From Flavobacteriales bacterium (GTDB lineage: Bacteria; Bacteroidota; Bacteroidia; Flavobacteriales; Flavobacteriaceae), in assembly GCA_004321735.1 (NCBI GenBank), contig SGZB01000005.1:1-48285 (forward strand): a stretch of 48,285 nucleotides of DNA. Direction: 5' to 3'. Positions within the stretch are counted from its first letter, which is position 1. Every line of letters begins with the position of its first letter. Position numbers and translations under genes: made by a program. Under the pieces are notes generated by a model, which saw only the letters and a list, made by a program, of their open reading frames with translations, was not told the DNA's origin and searched no databases. This document shows positions 1 through 8,895 of the stretch, piece after piece.

Positions 1-1964
1 CAAAAATTGGTGCAGGTCCAGACTTACAAGAAGCTATAAATTCAAGCAATGAAGTTTTTAATTTTTTAGAATCTGTCTCAAATAAATATGGAATCGGGTT
101 TTGGAAGCCAGGTGCAGGAATAATTCATCAAGTTGTTTTGGAAAACTATGCATTTCCTGGAGGAATGATGATAGGAACCGACTCACATACTGTTAATGCA
201 GGAGGATTAGGAATGGTAGCAATAGGTGTTGGAGGAGCTGATGCGGTAGATGTGATGGCAGGAATGCCTTGGGAACTTAAATTCCCTAAATTAATTGGAG
301 TTAAATTAACTGGAAAACTTTCAGGGTGGACTGCTGCTAAAGATGTTATATTAAAAGTTGCAGGAATATTAACTGTTAAAGGTGGGACAGGTGCAATAAT
401 TGAATATTTTGGGCCAGGTGCTGAAAATTTATCTTGTACTGGTAAAGGTACAATTTGTAATATGGGTGCTGAAGTAGGTGCAACAACATCAACTTTTGGA
501 TATGATGAGCCAATGGAAAAATACCTTAGAGCTACTGGAAGGGACGAAGTTGCAGATGAGGCAAATAAAATTAAAGATTACTTAACTGGTGATCCTGAAG
601 TTTATGCTAATCCAGAAAAATATTTTGATCAAGTAATAGAAATAAATCTTTCAGAGCTTGAACCATATATTAATGGTCCATTTTCACCAGACATTGCAAC
701 TCCTGTGAGTAAAATGGCTGAGAAACTAGAGAAGAATGATTGGCCAAGAAAAATAGAATGGGGACTTATAGGATCATGTACTAATTCATCTTATGAAGAT
801 CTATCAAGAGCTTCATCAATTGCAGAACAAGCGCTTAATAAAAAATTATCAACAAAAGCATTTTTTGGAATAAACCCTGGATCAGAGCAAGTCAGATATA
901 CTGCTGAAAGAGATGGTTTTCTAGAAATATTTGAAAAACTTGATGCAAAAGTATTTACAAATGCATGTGGACCTTGTATAGGACAATGGGACAGAGCAGG
1001 TGCTGATAGACAAGAAAAAAACTCTATTATTCATTCTTTCAATAGAAACTTTGCTAAAAGAGCTGATGGTAATCCAAACACTCATGCCTTTGTTGCATCA
1101 CCAGAAATGGTTGCTGCAATAGCAATTTCAGGTGATTTAGGCTTTAATCCTCAGACTGACACATTAGTTAATAATAATGGAGAAGAAGTTAAACTTGATG
1201 AGCCAACTGGTTGGGATTTACCACCTAAAGGATTTGAAGTAGACGATAAAGGCTATATTGATCCTGATGCAGATGGCTCTGGCGTGGAAGTTATCATTGA
1301 TCCAAATTCTAAAAGATTAGAAAAATTAGAACCTTTTTTACCTTGGGACGGAAAAAACATTACAGGTGCGAAACTACTTATAAAAGCCTTTGGAAAGTGT
1401 ACAACAGATCATATCTCAATGGCAGGTCCGTGGTTGAGATATAGAGGTCACCTTGATAATATTTCTAACAACTGTTTAATTGGAGCCGTTAACGCTTTTA
1501 ATCAAAAAACAAACTTTGTTAAGAATCAATTAAGTGGTGAATATGGTGGTGTTCCTGATATTCAAAGAGAATATAAAAAGAATAACATTTCAACTGTAGT
1601 AGTAGGTGATCATAATTATGGAGAAGGATCTTCAAGAGAACATGCAGCGATGGAACCACGTCATCTTGGGGTTAAAGTTGTTATTGTTAAATCATTTGCT
1701 AGGATTCACGAAACAAACCTTAAAAAACAAGGGATGTTAGCTTTAACATTTGATAATGAATCTGATTACGATTTAATTCAAGAGGACGATACATTTAATT
1801 TTATCGATTTAGAGAACTTCTCACCTGATAAACAATTGACAATTGATATTATTCACTCCGATGGATCAATTGATAAAATAAAAGCAAATCATACTTATAA
1901 TTCTCAACAAATTGAATGGTATAATGAAGGCTCTGCCCTGAACTTAATAAAAAAAGGGGCTTAA
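1..1964 (+). CDS. acnA: Aconitate hydratase, 3' part (5' end outside window)
   Basis: Aconitase isomerises citrate and isocitrate in the TCA cycle using a 4Fe-4S cluster. The frame is open from base 3, so the N-terminus is cut off by the window edge; 653 residues remain of a protein usually near 755. Visible landmarks are the substrate-site stretch [14 protein letters not shown], the cluster cysteine in [11 protein letters not shown], the CxxC pair in [10 protein letters not shown], and the C-terminal swivel domain with [15 protein letters not shown]. It resembles the mitochondrial-type aconitase common in Bacteroidota. The stop codon lies inside a terminator hairpin. The symbol could instead be acn; identity as aconitase is very secure. 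Confidence 0.97.
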   Translation, partial: KIGAGPDLQEAINSSNEVFNFLESVSNKYGIGFWKPGAGIIHQVVLENYAFPGGMMIGTDSHTVNAGGLGMVAIGVGGADAVDVMAGMPWELKFPKLIGVKLTGKLSGWTAAKDVILKVAGILTVKGGTGAIIEYFGPGAENLSCTGKGTICNMGAEVGATTSTFGYDEPMEKYLRATGRDEVADEANKIKDYLTGDPEVYANPEKYFDQVIEINLSELEPYINGPFSPDIATPVSKMAEKLEKNDWPRKIEWGLIGSCTNSSYEDLSRASSIAEQALNKKLSTKAFFGINPGSEQVRYTAERDGFLEIFEKLDAKVFTNACGPCIGQWDRAGADRQEKNSIIHSFNRNFAKRADGNPNTHAFVASPEMVAAIAISGDLGFNPQTDTLVNNNGEEVKLDEPTGWDLPPKGFEVDDKGYIDPDADGSGVEVIIDPNSKRLEKLEPFLPWDGKNITGAKLLIKAFGKCTTDHISMAGPWLRYRGHLDNISNNCLIGAVNAFNQKTNFVKNQLSGEYGGVPDIQREYKKNNISTVVVGDHNYGEGSSREHAAMEPRHLGVKVVIVKSFARIHETNLKKQGMLALTFDNESDYDLIQEDDTFNFIDLENFSPDKQLTIDIIHSDGSIDKIKANHTYNSQQIEWYNEGSALNLIKKGA

Positions 1965-1976
1965 ATACCCCTTTTT
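1951..1976. terminator. Symmetric hairpin terminator on the aconitase stop codon
   Basis: The arm AAAAAGGGG (1951-1959) pairs perfectly with CCCCTTTTT (1968-1976) around an 8-base loop that contains the TAA stop codon (1962-1964). The arms end in A5 and T5, so it can act in both directions: for aconitase on the plus strand and for the lipoprotein gene that converges on it from 2526. The T-tract is short. Confidence 0.75.
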
Positions 1977-2001
1977 CAATTTAAAGAATTTACATACAAT
2001 A

Positions 2002-2526
2002 TTATTCTGTTGGTAATAAAGCCATTTCAGCGTTCATGTTAGTTGGATCATAATGGTGCCATTCATTAATGATTTTTCCATCTTCCCATTGAAAACCTAT
2101 AAAAACAGGTGTAACTACTTCATTGCCTGAAATTTTACTAGTTCCACTCCATGTGAACCATGTCTGAGTATGCGTTGATGCTTCATACCCATTATTTGCA
2201 GGATAATTAATAGTCTGTACCCATACACCTAAATCCTCACCTCCATCTTCTGCAAATGACATCTTTATATTTTCAAATACCATGTGCTGAGCTGTTATTG
2301 CTGTAGATATATCATCAACACCAGCAGCTTCAGTAGAATTTATATAGATATTAAGATCAGGAGACCATAATGATTGCAATGCTTCCACATTATTATTTAA
2401 ATAATTTTGATAATGAGCTCTAATTGCATTTGATTTTTCATCGTCAAAAGTTACTTGCACACCCGTTGGTGCTGTATCACAGCCTACGAATAAGGCTGTT
2501 AAAAATATTAGTATTATTTTTTTCAT
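2002..2526 (-). CDS. NTF2/SnoaL-like lipoprotein
   Basis: The 174-residue protein starts with a lipoprotein signal (MKKIILIFLTALFVGCDTAP, lipobox LFVGC with Cys16), so it should be anchored in the cell envelope. The rest looks like an NTF2/SnoaL-type cone fold: an N-terminal helix (AIRAHYQNYLNNNVEALQSL) followed by strands with many aromatic residues and a HTQTWFTWSG stretch, ending in EWHHYDP. No catalytic set can be assigned. It lies 19 bases downstream of a second lipoprotein of the same apparent fold, so the two are probably co-transcribed and may be old duplicates. Family assignment is by pattern only. Confidence 0.7.
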   Translation of the reverse strand: MKKIILIFLTALFVGCDTAPTGVQVTFDDEKSNAIRAHYQNYLNNNVEALQSLWSPDLNIYINSTEAAGVDDISTAITAQHMVFENIKMSFAEDGGEDLGVWVQTINYPANNGYEASTHTQTWFTWSGTSKISGNEVVTPVFIGFQWEDGKIINEWHHYDPTNMNAEMALLPTE

Positions 2527-2545
2527 AATTGTTAATTTTTAATTG

Positions 2546-3100
2546 TTAATTGTTATTTACGAAATTTTCTATTTGAACTGCCATACCATTGACATCCATC
2601 CAATCAGAGAATGTGGCAATCTTGTTATCTTCATTAAAATTGATTACTCCATACCATTTATTATAAACAGGTGCACCTGTTTGAGTATGAGTTGATTTCC
2701 AGGTTCCATAAACCCTCATTACATTAGGATCAGTGTTAGTTTCACCATCTGAATAAAGAGAACCCGACCAATAAGCATAGTCAGAGCCCACCAATCCTTC
2801 ACCTGGATTAAATGTAATTTCATCGAAATTTTCAAAATAATATAACCCAGCAGCTTTGAAATCTTCATATCCTAGAAGAGCTCCACCATTATACTGAGGT
2901 GGACTCCATTGAACGGAATCAGCTACCACACTCATTAGTTGATCAATATCTTCGTTATAAAATCCTGTTGTAAATGTTTCAAAAGCATCAATTTGTTGTT
3001 CAAATTTAGCTTTTTGTTCCTCTGTAACAGAGGGACCTTGAACTGTTGTTGTGCAGGAAACTACAAGGAACAATCCAAGAATTAATAATAATTTTTTCAT
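2546..3100 (-). CDS. NTF2/SnoaL-like lipoprotein (upstream partner)
   Basis: The 184-residue protein has a lipoprotein signal, MKKLLLILGLFLVVSCTTT, with Cys16 as the likely lipidated residue. The mature part has the helix-then-sheet pattern of NTF2-like proteins: a charged helix (residues 27-50), the segment DQLMSVVADSVQWSPP, and aromatic strands with THTQTGAPVYNKWYGVI. It shares the THTQT strand motif with the following gene, which supports common ancestry despite low overall identity. Substrate or partner is unknown. Its leader (3101-3161) is A/T-rich without a Shine-Dalgarno sequence. Confidence 0.7.
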   Translation of the reverse strand: MKKLLLILGLFLVVSCTTTVQGPSVTEEQKAKFEQQIDAFETFTTGFYNEDIDQLMSVVADSVQWSPPQYNGGALLGYEDFKAAGLYYFENFDEITFNPGEGLVGSDYAYWSGSLYSDGETNTDPNVMRVYGTWKSTHTQTGAPVYNKWYGVINFNEDNKIATFSDWMDVNGMAVQIENFVNNN

Positions 3101-3130
3101 AATTGGTTAGTTTTTTAATAACTAAATTAT

Positions 3131-3150
3131 AAAAAAAAAAGAAGTTTTTT
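3131..3150 (-). terminator. Weak A/T hairpin with T-tract after gldN
   Basis: On the minus strand, just past the gldN stop, AAAAAA-CTTC-TTTTTT forms a six-pair A/T-only stem that runs into a T10 tract (3140-3131). It may end the gld operon, but a stem without G/C pairs is weak. Confidence 0.3.
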
Positions 3151-3161
3151 GAGAGTAAGAA

Positions 3162-4025
3162 TTAGTATCCCCACATATCTAACTCAAAATCAAGAATTTC
3201 TTTTTTAATTCTTTCAGATTCGAGAATAATTCTAAGTTGGTGTTGTTGGTTCGATTCACCAGGTCTTTTTACGATATAATCTGTAATCTCTCTATCGCCA
3301 TATACATTGTCATACTTATATATAAATGAGCTAAATCTTCTATTAACTAGAAGGTCATCAAATGAGATTCTATTGTTATTATTTTTATCATTAAAAACTT
3401 GATGTTCAGCAAGAATTTCTCTAATAGATGGATACCAAATCCAAAAATAACCTTGCTCCATTCCAGCTTCCTTTAGATTTCTTCCGTAAGGTTGGATTCC
3501 TAACAATCTATACTTTAATTCGGAATGTAATTTATCAAAATACCATACACCTTTTATTCTGTATGCTGAAATATCAGCTGATGAAGCAAATGTTTGAGGT
3601 CTTGAATCACCAGGAGTATATTTACTTCCATAGAAATCTTTAATTTTTTCAGTCCCTGTAATTCTATTTTTTTCCAAAAAATTATCATTTCTAACATCAA
3701 AAACTTCTTTAATATTTCCATTTTCAATATTCTCCCTGATTACTTTCCATAAAGATTTTCTAGTATCAGTGTATTGCTCATCATTGACAGGAAACAATAA
3801 AGGGAAATTTAATTTTTCGTTTAAATCAATATATTCATAAACAACTTTTGACCATAAAATATCTTTCTCATCAATTTCAGGGTACTCTAAAAATGATGGA
3901 TTAATGCTTTCAATAGAACTGCTAACTCCTATTTCTGAAGGATTTTTAGCATTTAAAAGATTTGATTGAGAATTGATCTCAACAGAGAAAAAAACTAATA
4001 ATACTATTGAAACTATTAATCTCAT
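3162..4025 (-). CDS. gldN: Gliding motility / type IX secretion protein GldN
   Basis: GldN is a periplasmic component of the type IX secretion system that works with the GldK outer-membrane ring and the GldLM motor complex. The 287-residue protein starts with a Sec signal (MRLIVSIVLLVFFSVEINSQ, cleavage near residue 20) and lacks a lipobox. Family-like segments include RKSLWKVIRENIENG, FYGSKYTPGDSRPQTFASS, and the C-terminal EQGYFWIWYPSIREILAEHQVFN. It lies one base after gldM, the last gene of gldK-L-M-N, and this position strongly supports the call. Length fits the family (about 290-340). Confidence 0.93.
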   Translation of the reverse strand: MRLIVSIVLLVFFSVEINSQSNLLNAKNPSEIGVSSSIESINPSFLEYPEIDEKDILWSKVVYEYIDLNEKLNFPLLFPVNDEQYTDTRKSLWKVIRENIENGNIKEVFDVRNDNFLEKNRITGTEKIKDFYGSKYTPGDSRPQTFASSADISAYRIKGVWYFDKLHSELKYRLLGIQPYGRNLKEAGMEQGYFWIWYPSIREILAEHQVFNDKNNNNRISFDDLLVNRRFSSFIYKYDNVYGDREITDYIVKRPGESNQQHQLRIILESERIKKEILDFELDMWGY

Positions 4026-4026
4026 A

Positions 4027-5733
4027 TTATTCCAAAGTTAAAACAAATGGTTCAACATTCGTTGGAGATTTTAAATCTCCATCAATTTTAGTTGCCTTAA
4101 GTACAGTAACAGTCACACTCGATCCCCTTGAAGATCCTCTAATATCTCTTACTGCCTCGTTGCTATTTTCAATTTTATTTCCTTGAACAGTTCTTGTGGG
4201 TAAATTTCCAACTGTAATTTGAAATGCCTCTACATTAATATCATAATCATATAAAAATCCTGGTGGTTTCTCACCTCTAACAGTACCATAAATAAGTGCA
4301 TCTTTTGAAACTTTACTAGAATTGACATAATTAATATCCTGTCCTCCAACTCTTTCAAAAATTGATCCTCTACCCGGTGGTGCATCCTCAACTCTGAAGT
4401 TTAAAACACTTGTTAAATTTTCTTCATTAGCTCTACCAGAAACAACAACATCCATGCTATTAACTCCAGCATTTGGGGCGGCAAAATATCTACTACCAGA
4501 CTTAATTATACTACCATTTCTTCCATTTACTCTAATAGATGTTAAATCAGCTATTCCAGGAAATGCCACTTTAATTTCATTTCTTAGCCCAATATAAAAT
4601 ACCTGCATGTTCAATGGAGATACAATTGCCTCATTAGGTTTTGGTATAACATAAAATTCAGTATCCACTAGAAGACTGTCGGTACTTCCATTATTATCAA
4701 AAAACAAGTAACCAAATATTTTTTTTATTCCTGGTGATGAAAATCGTTTATTTAGCTTAATCTTACCGTCAATAACTTCCCACTCTGTTTCTTTTAATTG
4801 AATGTTATCAACCTTTAAGTCAACTCTATCAGGCTTAAAACTTGAATCAGTATTTCCAACAACTACTTTGGCATCTACTGTACTGTTTGTGTAGTAAGCT
4901 TGTTTATCTGTTTCAAGCAATGTACTTTTTGAATCAAAACTTAACTGACGATCTTTAGTTTTACTTACAAGAGAATTTAAAATTTCATATTCAACAGATC
5001 TTATATCAGATTGAATTTTGGTAAACTTTGATAATGATGCCACTAGTGGAAATTTTTCATAGTTATAATACAACCAATCTTCTTTTATCCCATCTCTATT
5101 AATAACTTGATCGTTTTCTGGATAATTAAATCTTAATGAGAGGTTAGAGAGAGCTGTAGAAAACCCATAATTGGATTGAACAGTTCTTGCATCTCTTGCT
5201 TTTATTGAATCTAAAACTGATTCAACCTTAGCTGGAAAGCCTTTAAAATATTCAATGAATTTTTGGCCTTTAGGTGTGACACCATCATTAATAAAGAAAA
5301 CTTCATCGAGATAATTACTTTTATCCATTACCTGATAATCTCTTCTCTCACTAACTTTTTCATTTCTGTTTTCATCAAGATATTCAATCTCAATCATGTA
5401 ATTATTTTCATCCAATCCAATTAGAGAGTCTTTTAGACTTTGGATGAAATTAAAATAATCATCAGTAATTTCTTTTAATTTAGGCAACTCCTCAGATGGA
5501 ATTTTATAATAATCCTGATTACTATTTTGGTCAATAATGTTGTAAGCATTGTCTATAGAAGTTTTAAGTTCAGTAGTAGATTTTTCCATATCCTCACTCA
5601 ATAGACCTAAAGTTGCTAAAACTTCTTTACTGATTTGAAGAGCAAGCATGGCAATAAACACGAGATACATCATGTTTATCATATTTTGACGAAGCTTTTG
5701 ACTCCTAGTTTGTTTTCCCGAAGATCCAGCCAT
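4027..5733 (-). CDS. gldM: Gliding motility / type IX secretion motor protein GldM
   Basis: GldM forms, with GldL, the inner-membrane motor that uses the proton gradient to drive type IX secretion and gliding; its large periplasmic part spans towards the GldKN ring. The 568-residue protein has a short basic N-terminus (GSSGKQTRSQKLRQ), one transmembrane helix at about residues 18-38 (MINMMYLVFIAMLALQISKE), and a long periplasmic region of a helical domain followed by beta domains. The C-terminal part (GGQDINYVNSSKVS to the end) matches the expected last GldM domain. It starts four bases after gldL, indicating translational coupling. Confidence 0.95.
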   Translation of the reverse strand: MAGSSGKQTRSQKLRQNMINMMYLVFIAMLALQISKEVLATLGLLSEDMEKSTTELKTSIDNAYNIIDQNSNQDYYKIPSEELPKLKEITDDYFNFIQSLKDSLIGLDENNYMIEIEYLDENRNEKVSERRDYQVMDKSNYLDEVFFINDGVTPKGQKFIEYFKGFPAKVESVLDSIKARDARTVQSNYGFSTALSNLSLRFNYPENDQVINRDGIKEDWLYYNYEKFPLVASLSKFTKIQSDIRSVEYEILNSLVSKTKDRQLSFDSKSTLLETDKQAYYTNSTVDAKVVVGNTDSSFKPDRVDLKVDNIQLKETEWEVIDGKIKLNKRFSSPGIKKIFGYLFFDNNGSTDSLLVDTEFYVIPKPNEAIVSPLNMQVFYIGLRNEIKVAFPGIADLTSIRVNGRNGSIIKSGSRYFAAPNAGVNSMDVVVSGRANEENLTSVLNFRVEDAPPGRGSIFERVGGQDINYVNSSKVSKDALIYGTVRGEKPPGFLYDYDINVEAFQITVGNLPTRTVQGNKIENSNEAVRDIRGSSRGSSVTVTVLKATKIDGDLKSPTNVEPFVLTLE

Positions 5734-5737
5734 AATA

Positions 5738-6307
5738 CTATTTGTTCATTGCACCAAGCATAGCTTCATACTTAGCATTTAATTCTTTAACAGTATTTTT
5801 CATTTTTTGGAACTCATCACCAAGTCCCTCAGGCATATTAACGGTTTCGAATGCATCGACAGTTTCTTTTAAATTATGAAGAACCTTGGCAACCTCTTGG
5901 ATATTTGATGATGCAGATGATAAACCTTTATTGAAATCATTTGCATTTTTTTCCATATCAACGGGAACTTTAATAGTTGCTGTTACTTTAGAAGCATTTG
6001 AAATATTTGAGTTTAATTCATTAAGACCCTTCACAGTTCCATCTACTGCTTTTTGTAATGCAGCCGTCTCAACTGCAATTGTACTAACAGCATCTTCTTC
6101 TTCATCTTTTTTCCCTAATAAAAAACCTTGAATTCCTGAAAGGGCAAATATACCTGCTTCAACGGATAGACCAACTATAAGCCAAGTATTGGCTGAAAAT
6201 ATTAATGAGCCGTTTATAATTTTTAGTAATGCACCAATGATTACAACACCCGCGCCCAAACCGAATAATAATTCAAATACGTTATCTGGTAATAATTGTT
6301 TTTTCAT
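5738..6307 (-). CDS. gldL: Gliding motility / type IX secretion motor protein GldL
   Basis: GldL is the cytoplasmic-membrane partner of GldM in the proton-driven type IX secretion motor. The 189-residue protein has two transmembrane helices in its first 65 residues (about 10-30 and 38-62: FGLGAGVVIIGALLKIING, LIVGLSVEAGIFALSGIQGF), the GldL topology. A long cytoplasmic coiled-coil region follows (about 75-189). A conserved Glu sits in the second helix (SVEAGIFAL), where the proposed proton-path residue lies in characterised GldL proteins. It is eight bases from gldK and four from gldM. Confidence 0.95.
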   Translation of the reverse strand: MKKQLLPDNVFELLFGLGAGVVIIGALLKIINGSLIFSANTWLIVGLSVEAGIFALSGIQGFLLGKKDEEEDAVSTIAVETAALQKAVDGTVKGLNELNSNISNASKVTATIKVPVDMEKNANDFNKGLSSASSNIQEVAKVLHNLKETVDAFETVNMPEGLGDEFQKMKNTVKELNAKYEAMLGAMNK

Positions 6308-6315
6308 AATTTTTT

Positions 6316-7722
6316 TTAAAATATTTTATTTGGATTTTCTTGAAAACCTACATCCTCTCCGAGATAACTCTGAACAGTTCTGAATCCAATGTACGATCTT
6401 TTCTTATTTTGATATTCGTAGTCTCTTGTTGATACTTTGAGAAAATGAGCAACATCTTTCCACGATCCTCCTCTGACTACTTTTTTGTTATTATTTTCTG
6501 ATCCTTCAACATTAGGATTTAGACCAGCTACAAAGTCGTTTGCTCCTTTTTCATAATTTGAATCAGTCCACTCTGCAACATTTCCTGACATATTATATAA
6601 TCCATAATCATTTGGCCAGTATGATTCTGCCTCAGCGGTATATAGAATCTGATCTGCAGCATAATCGCCTCTTTCTGGTTTAAAATTTGCTAAGAAACAA
6701 CCTTTTTCATCATAAGTATAAGGGCCTCCCCAAGGATACTCAGCTCTTTCGATACCTCCTCTTGCAGCATACTCCCATTCAGCTTCAGTTGGTAAACGAT
6801 ATCTGCTATCTAATTGTATATTTTTTCTCTGTTTTCTATTGTGTTGATTTTTATAAAAAGTCCTCCAATGAGCAAAAGCCTTAGCTTGTTCCCAAGAGAC
6901 ACCGACTACAGGATAATCAGCATAAGCATCGTGCCAGAAATAGTCGTTATGCATTGGCTCATTATAACTATATTCAAAATCTTTGTACCATACAGTTGTG
7001 TCCGGATAAATTTCTATAGATTGATATTCACTCCATTTATTTTTCTCTATATCAAACTCTCTAAAAGCGTATTTAATACGTTTTGTTTTAAAAGCCCTTA
7101 ATCCGTTTGGAGTACTATCTGCAGGAATAAAGAAGCCTTCATAATCTTCGAGTAAATCAGGACCAATACCACCTTCCAAAACTGCAGCGTAATTAGCATC
7201 TAAATAATCACTTCTATCCCAAGCAATTTTATTCTTCCAGTTAAGTTTGTAAGTAGACTTGTTTTCAATATCTAAAATACCTAATCCGTTTTCTTCAAGA
7301 TATAATTGATATGCAGATTTTTCTTCCCCGTCATCAACTCTATTGTAAATAGGCATAAATTCCCTAAGGGGATCATCCTCATTAATATCCTCTCCAATTT
7401 TAAAATATGCTGCCTTTGCAAGCTCATACCTAACAACAGAATCTCTTACCCAATTAACAAACTGTCTGTATTCACTGTTAGTGATTTCAGTTTCATCCAT
7501 GTAAAATGCTTTTATAGAAACAGTTTTTAGAGTTGGATTTTGATCTAATGCTGCATTTGGATTTGAGGGACCCATAGTGTAAGATCCTGATGGGATAAGA
7601 ACCATACCTTGGGGCTTGTTTGGAAAAAATTTATTTGTCTTTAATCCAACAAGCTCACCCCTGTCACTTTTAGAACATGCAGTTATTAAAAAAAATATAA
7701 TAATTAGAGTAAATCTTTTCAC
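6316..7722 (-). CDS. gldK: Gliding motility lipoprotein GldK (FGE-sulfatase domain)
   Basis: GldK is the outer-membrane lipoprotein that builds, with GldN, the ring of the type IX secretion system. From the chosen start the 468-residue protein reads MKRFTLIIIFFLITACSKSD, an ideal lipoprotein signal with Cys17. The mature part begins DRGELVGLKTNKFFPNKPQGM and carries a formylglycine-generating-enzyme-like fold (IPSGSYTMG, YRLPTEAEWEYAARGG, GNVAEWTDS, RGGSWKD, IGFRTV). I chose GTG at 7722; the frame can extend to a TTG at 7743, but that adds residues ahead of the signal and there is no in-frame ATG. A near -7 box (AATTTTTG) lies just upstream at 7739-7746. Confidence 0.94.
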   Translation of the reverse strand: MKRFTLIIIFFLITACSKSDRGELVGLKTNKFFPNKPQGMVLIPSGSYTMGPSNPNAALDQNPTLKTVSIKAFYMDETEITNSEYRQFVNWVRDSVVRYELAKAAYFKIGEDINEDDPLREFMPIYNRVDDGEEKSAYQLYLEENGLGILDIENKSTYKLNWKNKIAWDRSDYLDANYAAVLEGGIGPDLLEDYEGFFIPADSTPNGLRAFKTKRIKYAFREFDIEKNKWSEYQSIEIYPDTTVWYKDFEYSYNEPMHNDYFWHDAYADYPVVGVSWEQAKAFAHWRTFYKNQHNRKQRKNIQLDSRYRLPTEAEWEYAARGGIERAEYPWGGPYTYDEKGCFLANFKPERGDYAADQILYTAEAESYWPNDYGLYNMSGNVAEWTDSNYEKGANDFVAGLNPNVEGSENNNKKVVRGGSWKDVAHFLKVSTRDYEYQNKKRSYIGFRTVQSYLGEDVGFQENPNKIF

Positions 7723-7776
7723 TAGTATATTCTTATTGTGCAAAAATTGAACCTAAAAATATAGTTTTGGTTTAAA

Positions 7777-8889
7777 TCATACAAACTTATTCTTCATTCT
7801 TTTCAAAATCCTGTCAGAGATAATACCCATTTGACTTAATTTAAAATCATTTTCAGAGCATGGTATTAATTGATTTTTTACACTTATAATTCTATCATCA
7901 ATGTACTCAACCCACCATCTTTTAGAAATATGACTTTTTAGAAATTTTAGATTGTGTCCATCTATTTCTGTATGATAAATCTTAAACTCGTCATGATTTT
8001 CAAAATCATCAATATATCTGGAATTAAAACCGTCAATAACATACCATATCATTTCTGAAACAATTGAGTAACATTCAAGTGAGTGAACAATATTATTGAT
8101 TGTAGAAATTTTACAATCAATACTCTGACCCATAAATTTAGATATCAAGCATGCCTCATATGAATCAATACCATTTGGAGATGTAAGTTTGTAATTAATA
8201 ACATTAGACTTTAAAGCTTCGATAGAAAAATTAATAATTTCTGAATTTCTAGTAATTGGTTCAATTTCATTTATATCATGTTTTAATTGACCTAAACTTA
8301 ACGTCTCAAAATTGAATTTATCAACTAGACTGATTTTTTTTGTATTATTAATATGTTTCAAATACCCAACATTACTAAAGGTTGATAATTTAATATTTTC
8401 ATCAAGTATAATTCTAGACAAATAATTTGAAGATTCATTTTTATCAATACTTTCGCCTATTCCTAAAAATTTATCAATTGAAACAACATCTATAAAATCG
8501 TTTGATTTAAACGACTTACAATAAACATCTATATCTGATTGTGATCCACCAATCATCAATGTATAGACACCTAAATTTGTAAGCTTTCTCATTATCTCTT
8601 GAATTCCAAATACACTATCAGATTTACTATGACCTTGATTGAAAGCACCTAAATCAATCAATTTCAAACTCCAATTTCCAAACTCAAGAGAATATATTTT
8701 TCTCCTAAGATTTTCAACATCTTTAATATCTCCTAAATAAAAAATTGCCAGATCATATGATGAAATTTCATCTAAGTCTGAAACATCAATATTATTGATA
8801 TGAATTTTTTTTCCAAAAGAAGAATGACTCAAGCCTTCATAAAATTTTATGAAATTTTCGCTTGGGGAATTAAAATAATCTTGAGTCAA
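7777..8889 (-). CDS. Arginase/formimidoylglutamase-fold protein, catalytic residues degenerate
   Basis: The 370-residue protein lies between topA (6 bases) and gldK, where flavobacteria usually carry a gene annotated as formimidoylglutamase or arginase. The layout of the ureohydrolase family is recognisable: a GG turn at MIGGSQSDIDVYC where the family has GGD/H, VVSIDKFLGIG where it has the DAHxD motif, LGQLKHDINEIEPITRNSEI, and INFSIEALKSN where it has SxDxDxxDP. Nearly all Mn ligands are replaced, so I infer a non-catalytic relative. Operon position suggests a link to gliding/type IX secretion or simply old synteny. True function is unknown. Confidence 0.7.
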   Translation of the reverse strand: MTQDYFNSPSENFIKFYEGLSHSSFGKKIHINNIDVSDLDEISSYDLAIFYLGDIKDVENLRRKIYSLEFGNWSLKLIDLGAFNQGHSKSDSVFGIQEIMRKLTNLGVYTLMIGGSQSDIDVYCKSFKSNDFIDVVSIDKFLGIGESIDKNESSNYLSRIILDENIKLSTFSNVGYLKHINNTKKISLVDKFNFETLSLGQLKHDINEIEPITRNSEIINFSIEALKSNVINYKLTSPNGIDSYEACLISKFMGQSIDCKISTINNIVHSLECYSIVSEMIWYVIDGFNSRYIDDFENHDEFKIYHTEIDGHNLKFLKSHISKRWWVEYIDDRIISVKNQLIPCSENDFKLSQMGIISDRILKRMKNKFV

Positions 8890-8895
8890 TTACAG

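Noticed and set aside
2526-2565. Short TTAATTG direct repeats between the two lipoprotein genes
   Set aside because: Very A/T-rich leader of the kind common in this group; copies too short and degenerate to call an operator.
6189-7530. Plus-strand frames opposite gldL and gldK
   Set aside because: No start context or recognisable protein; opposite well-identified genes.
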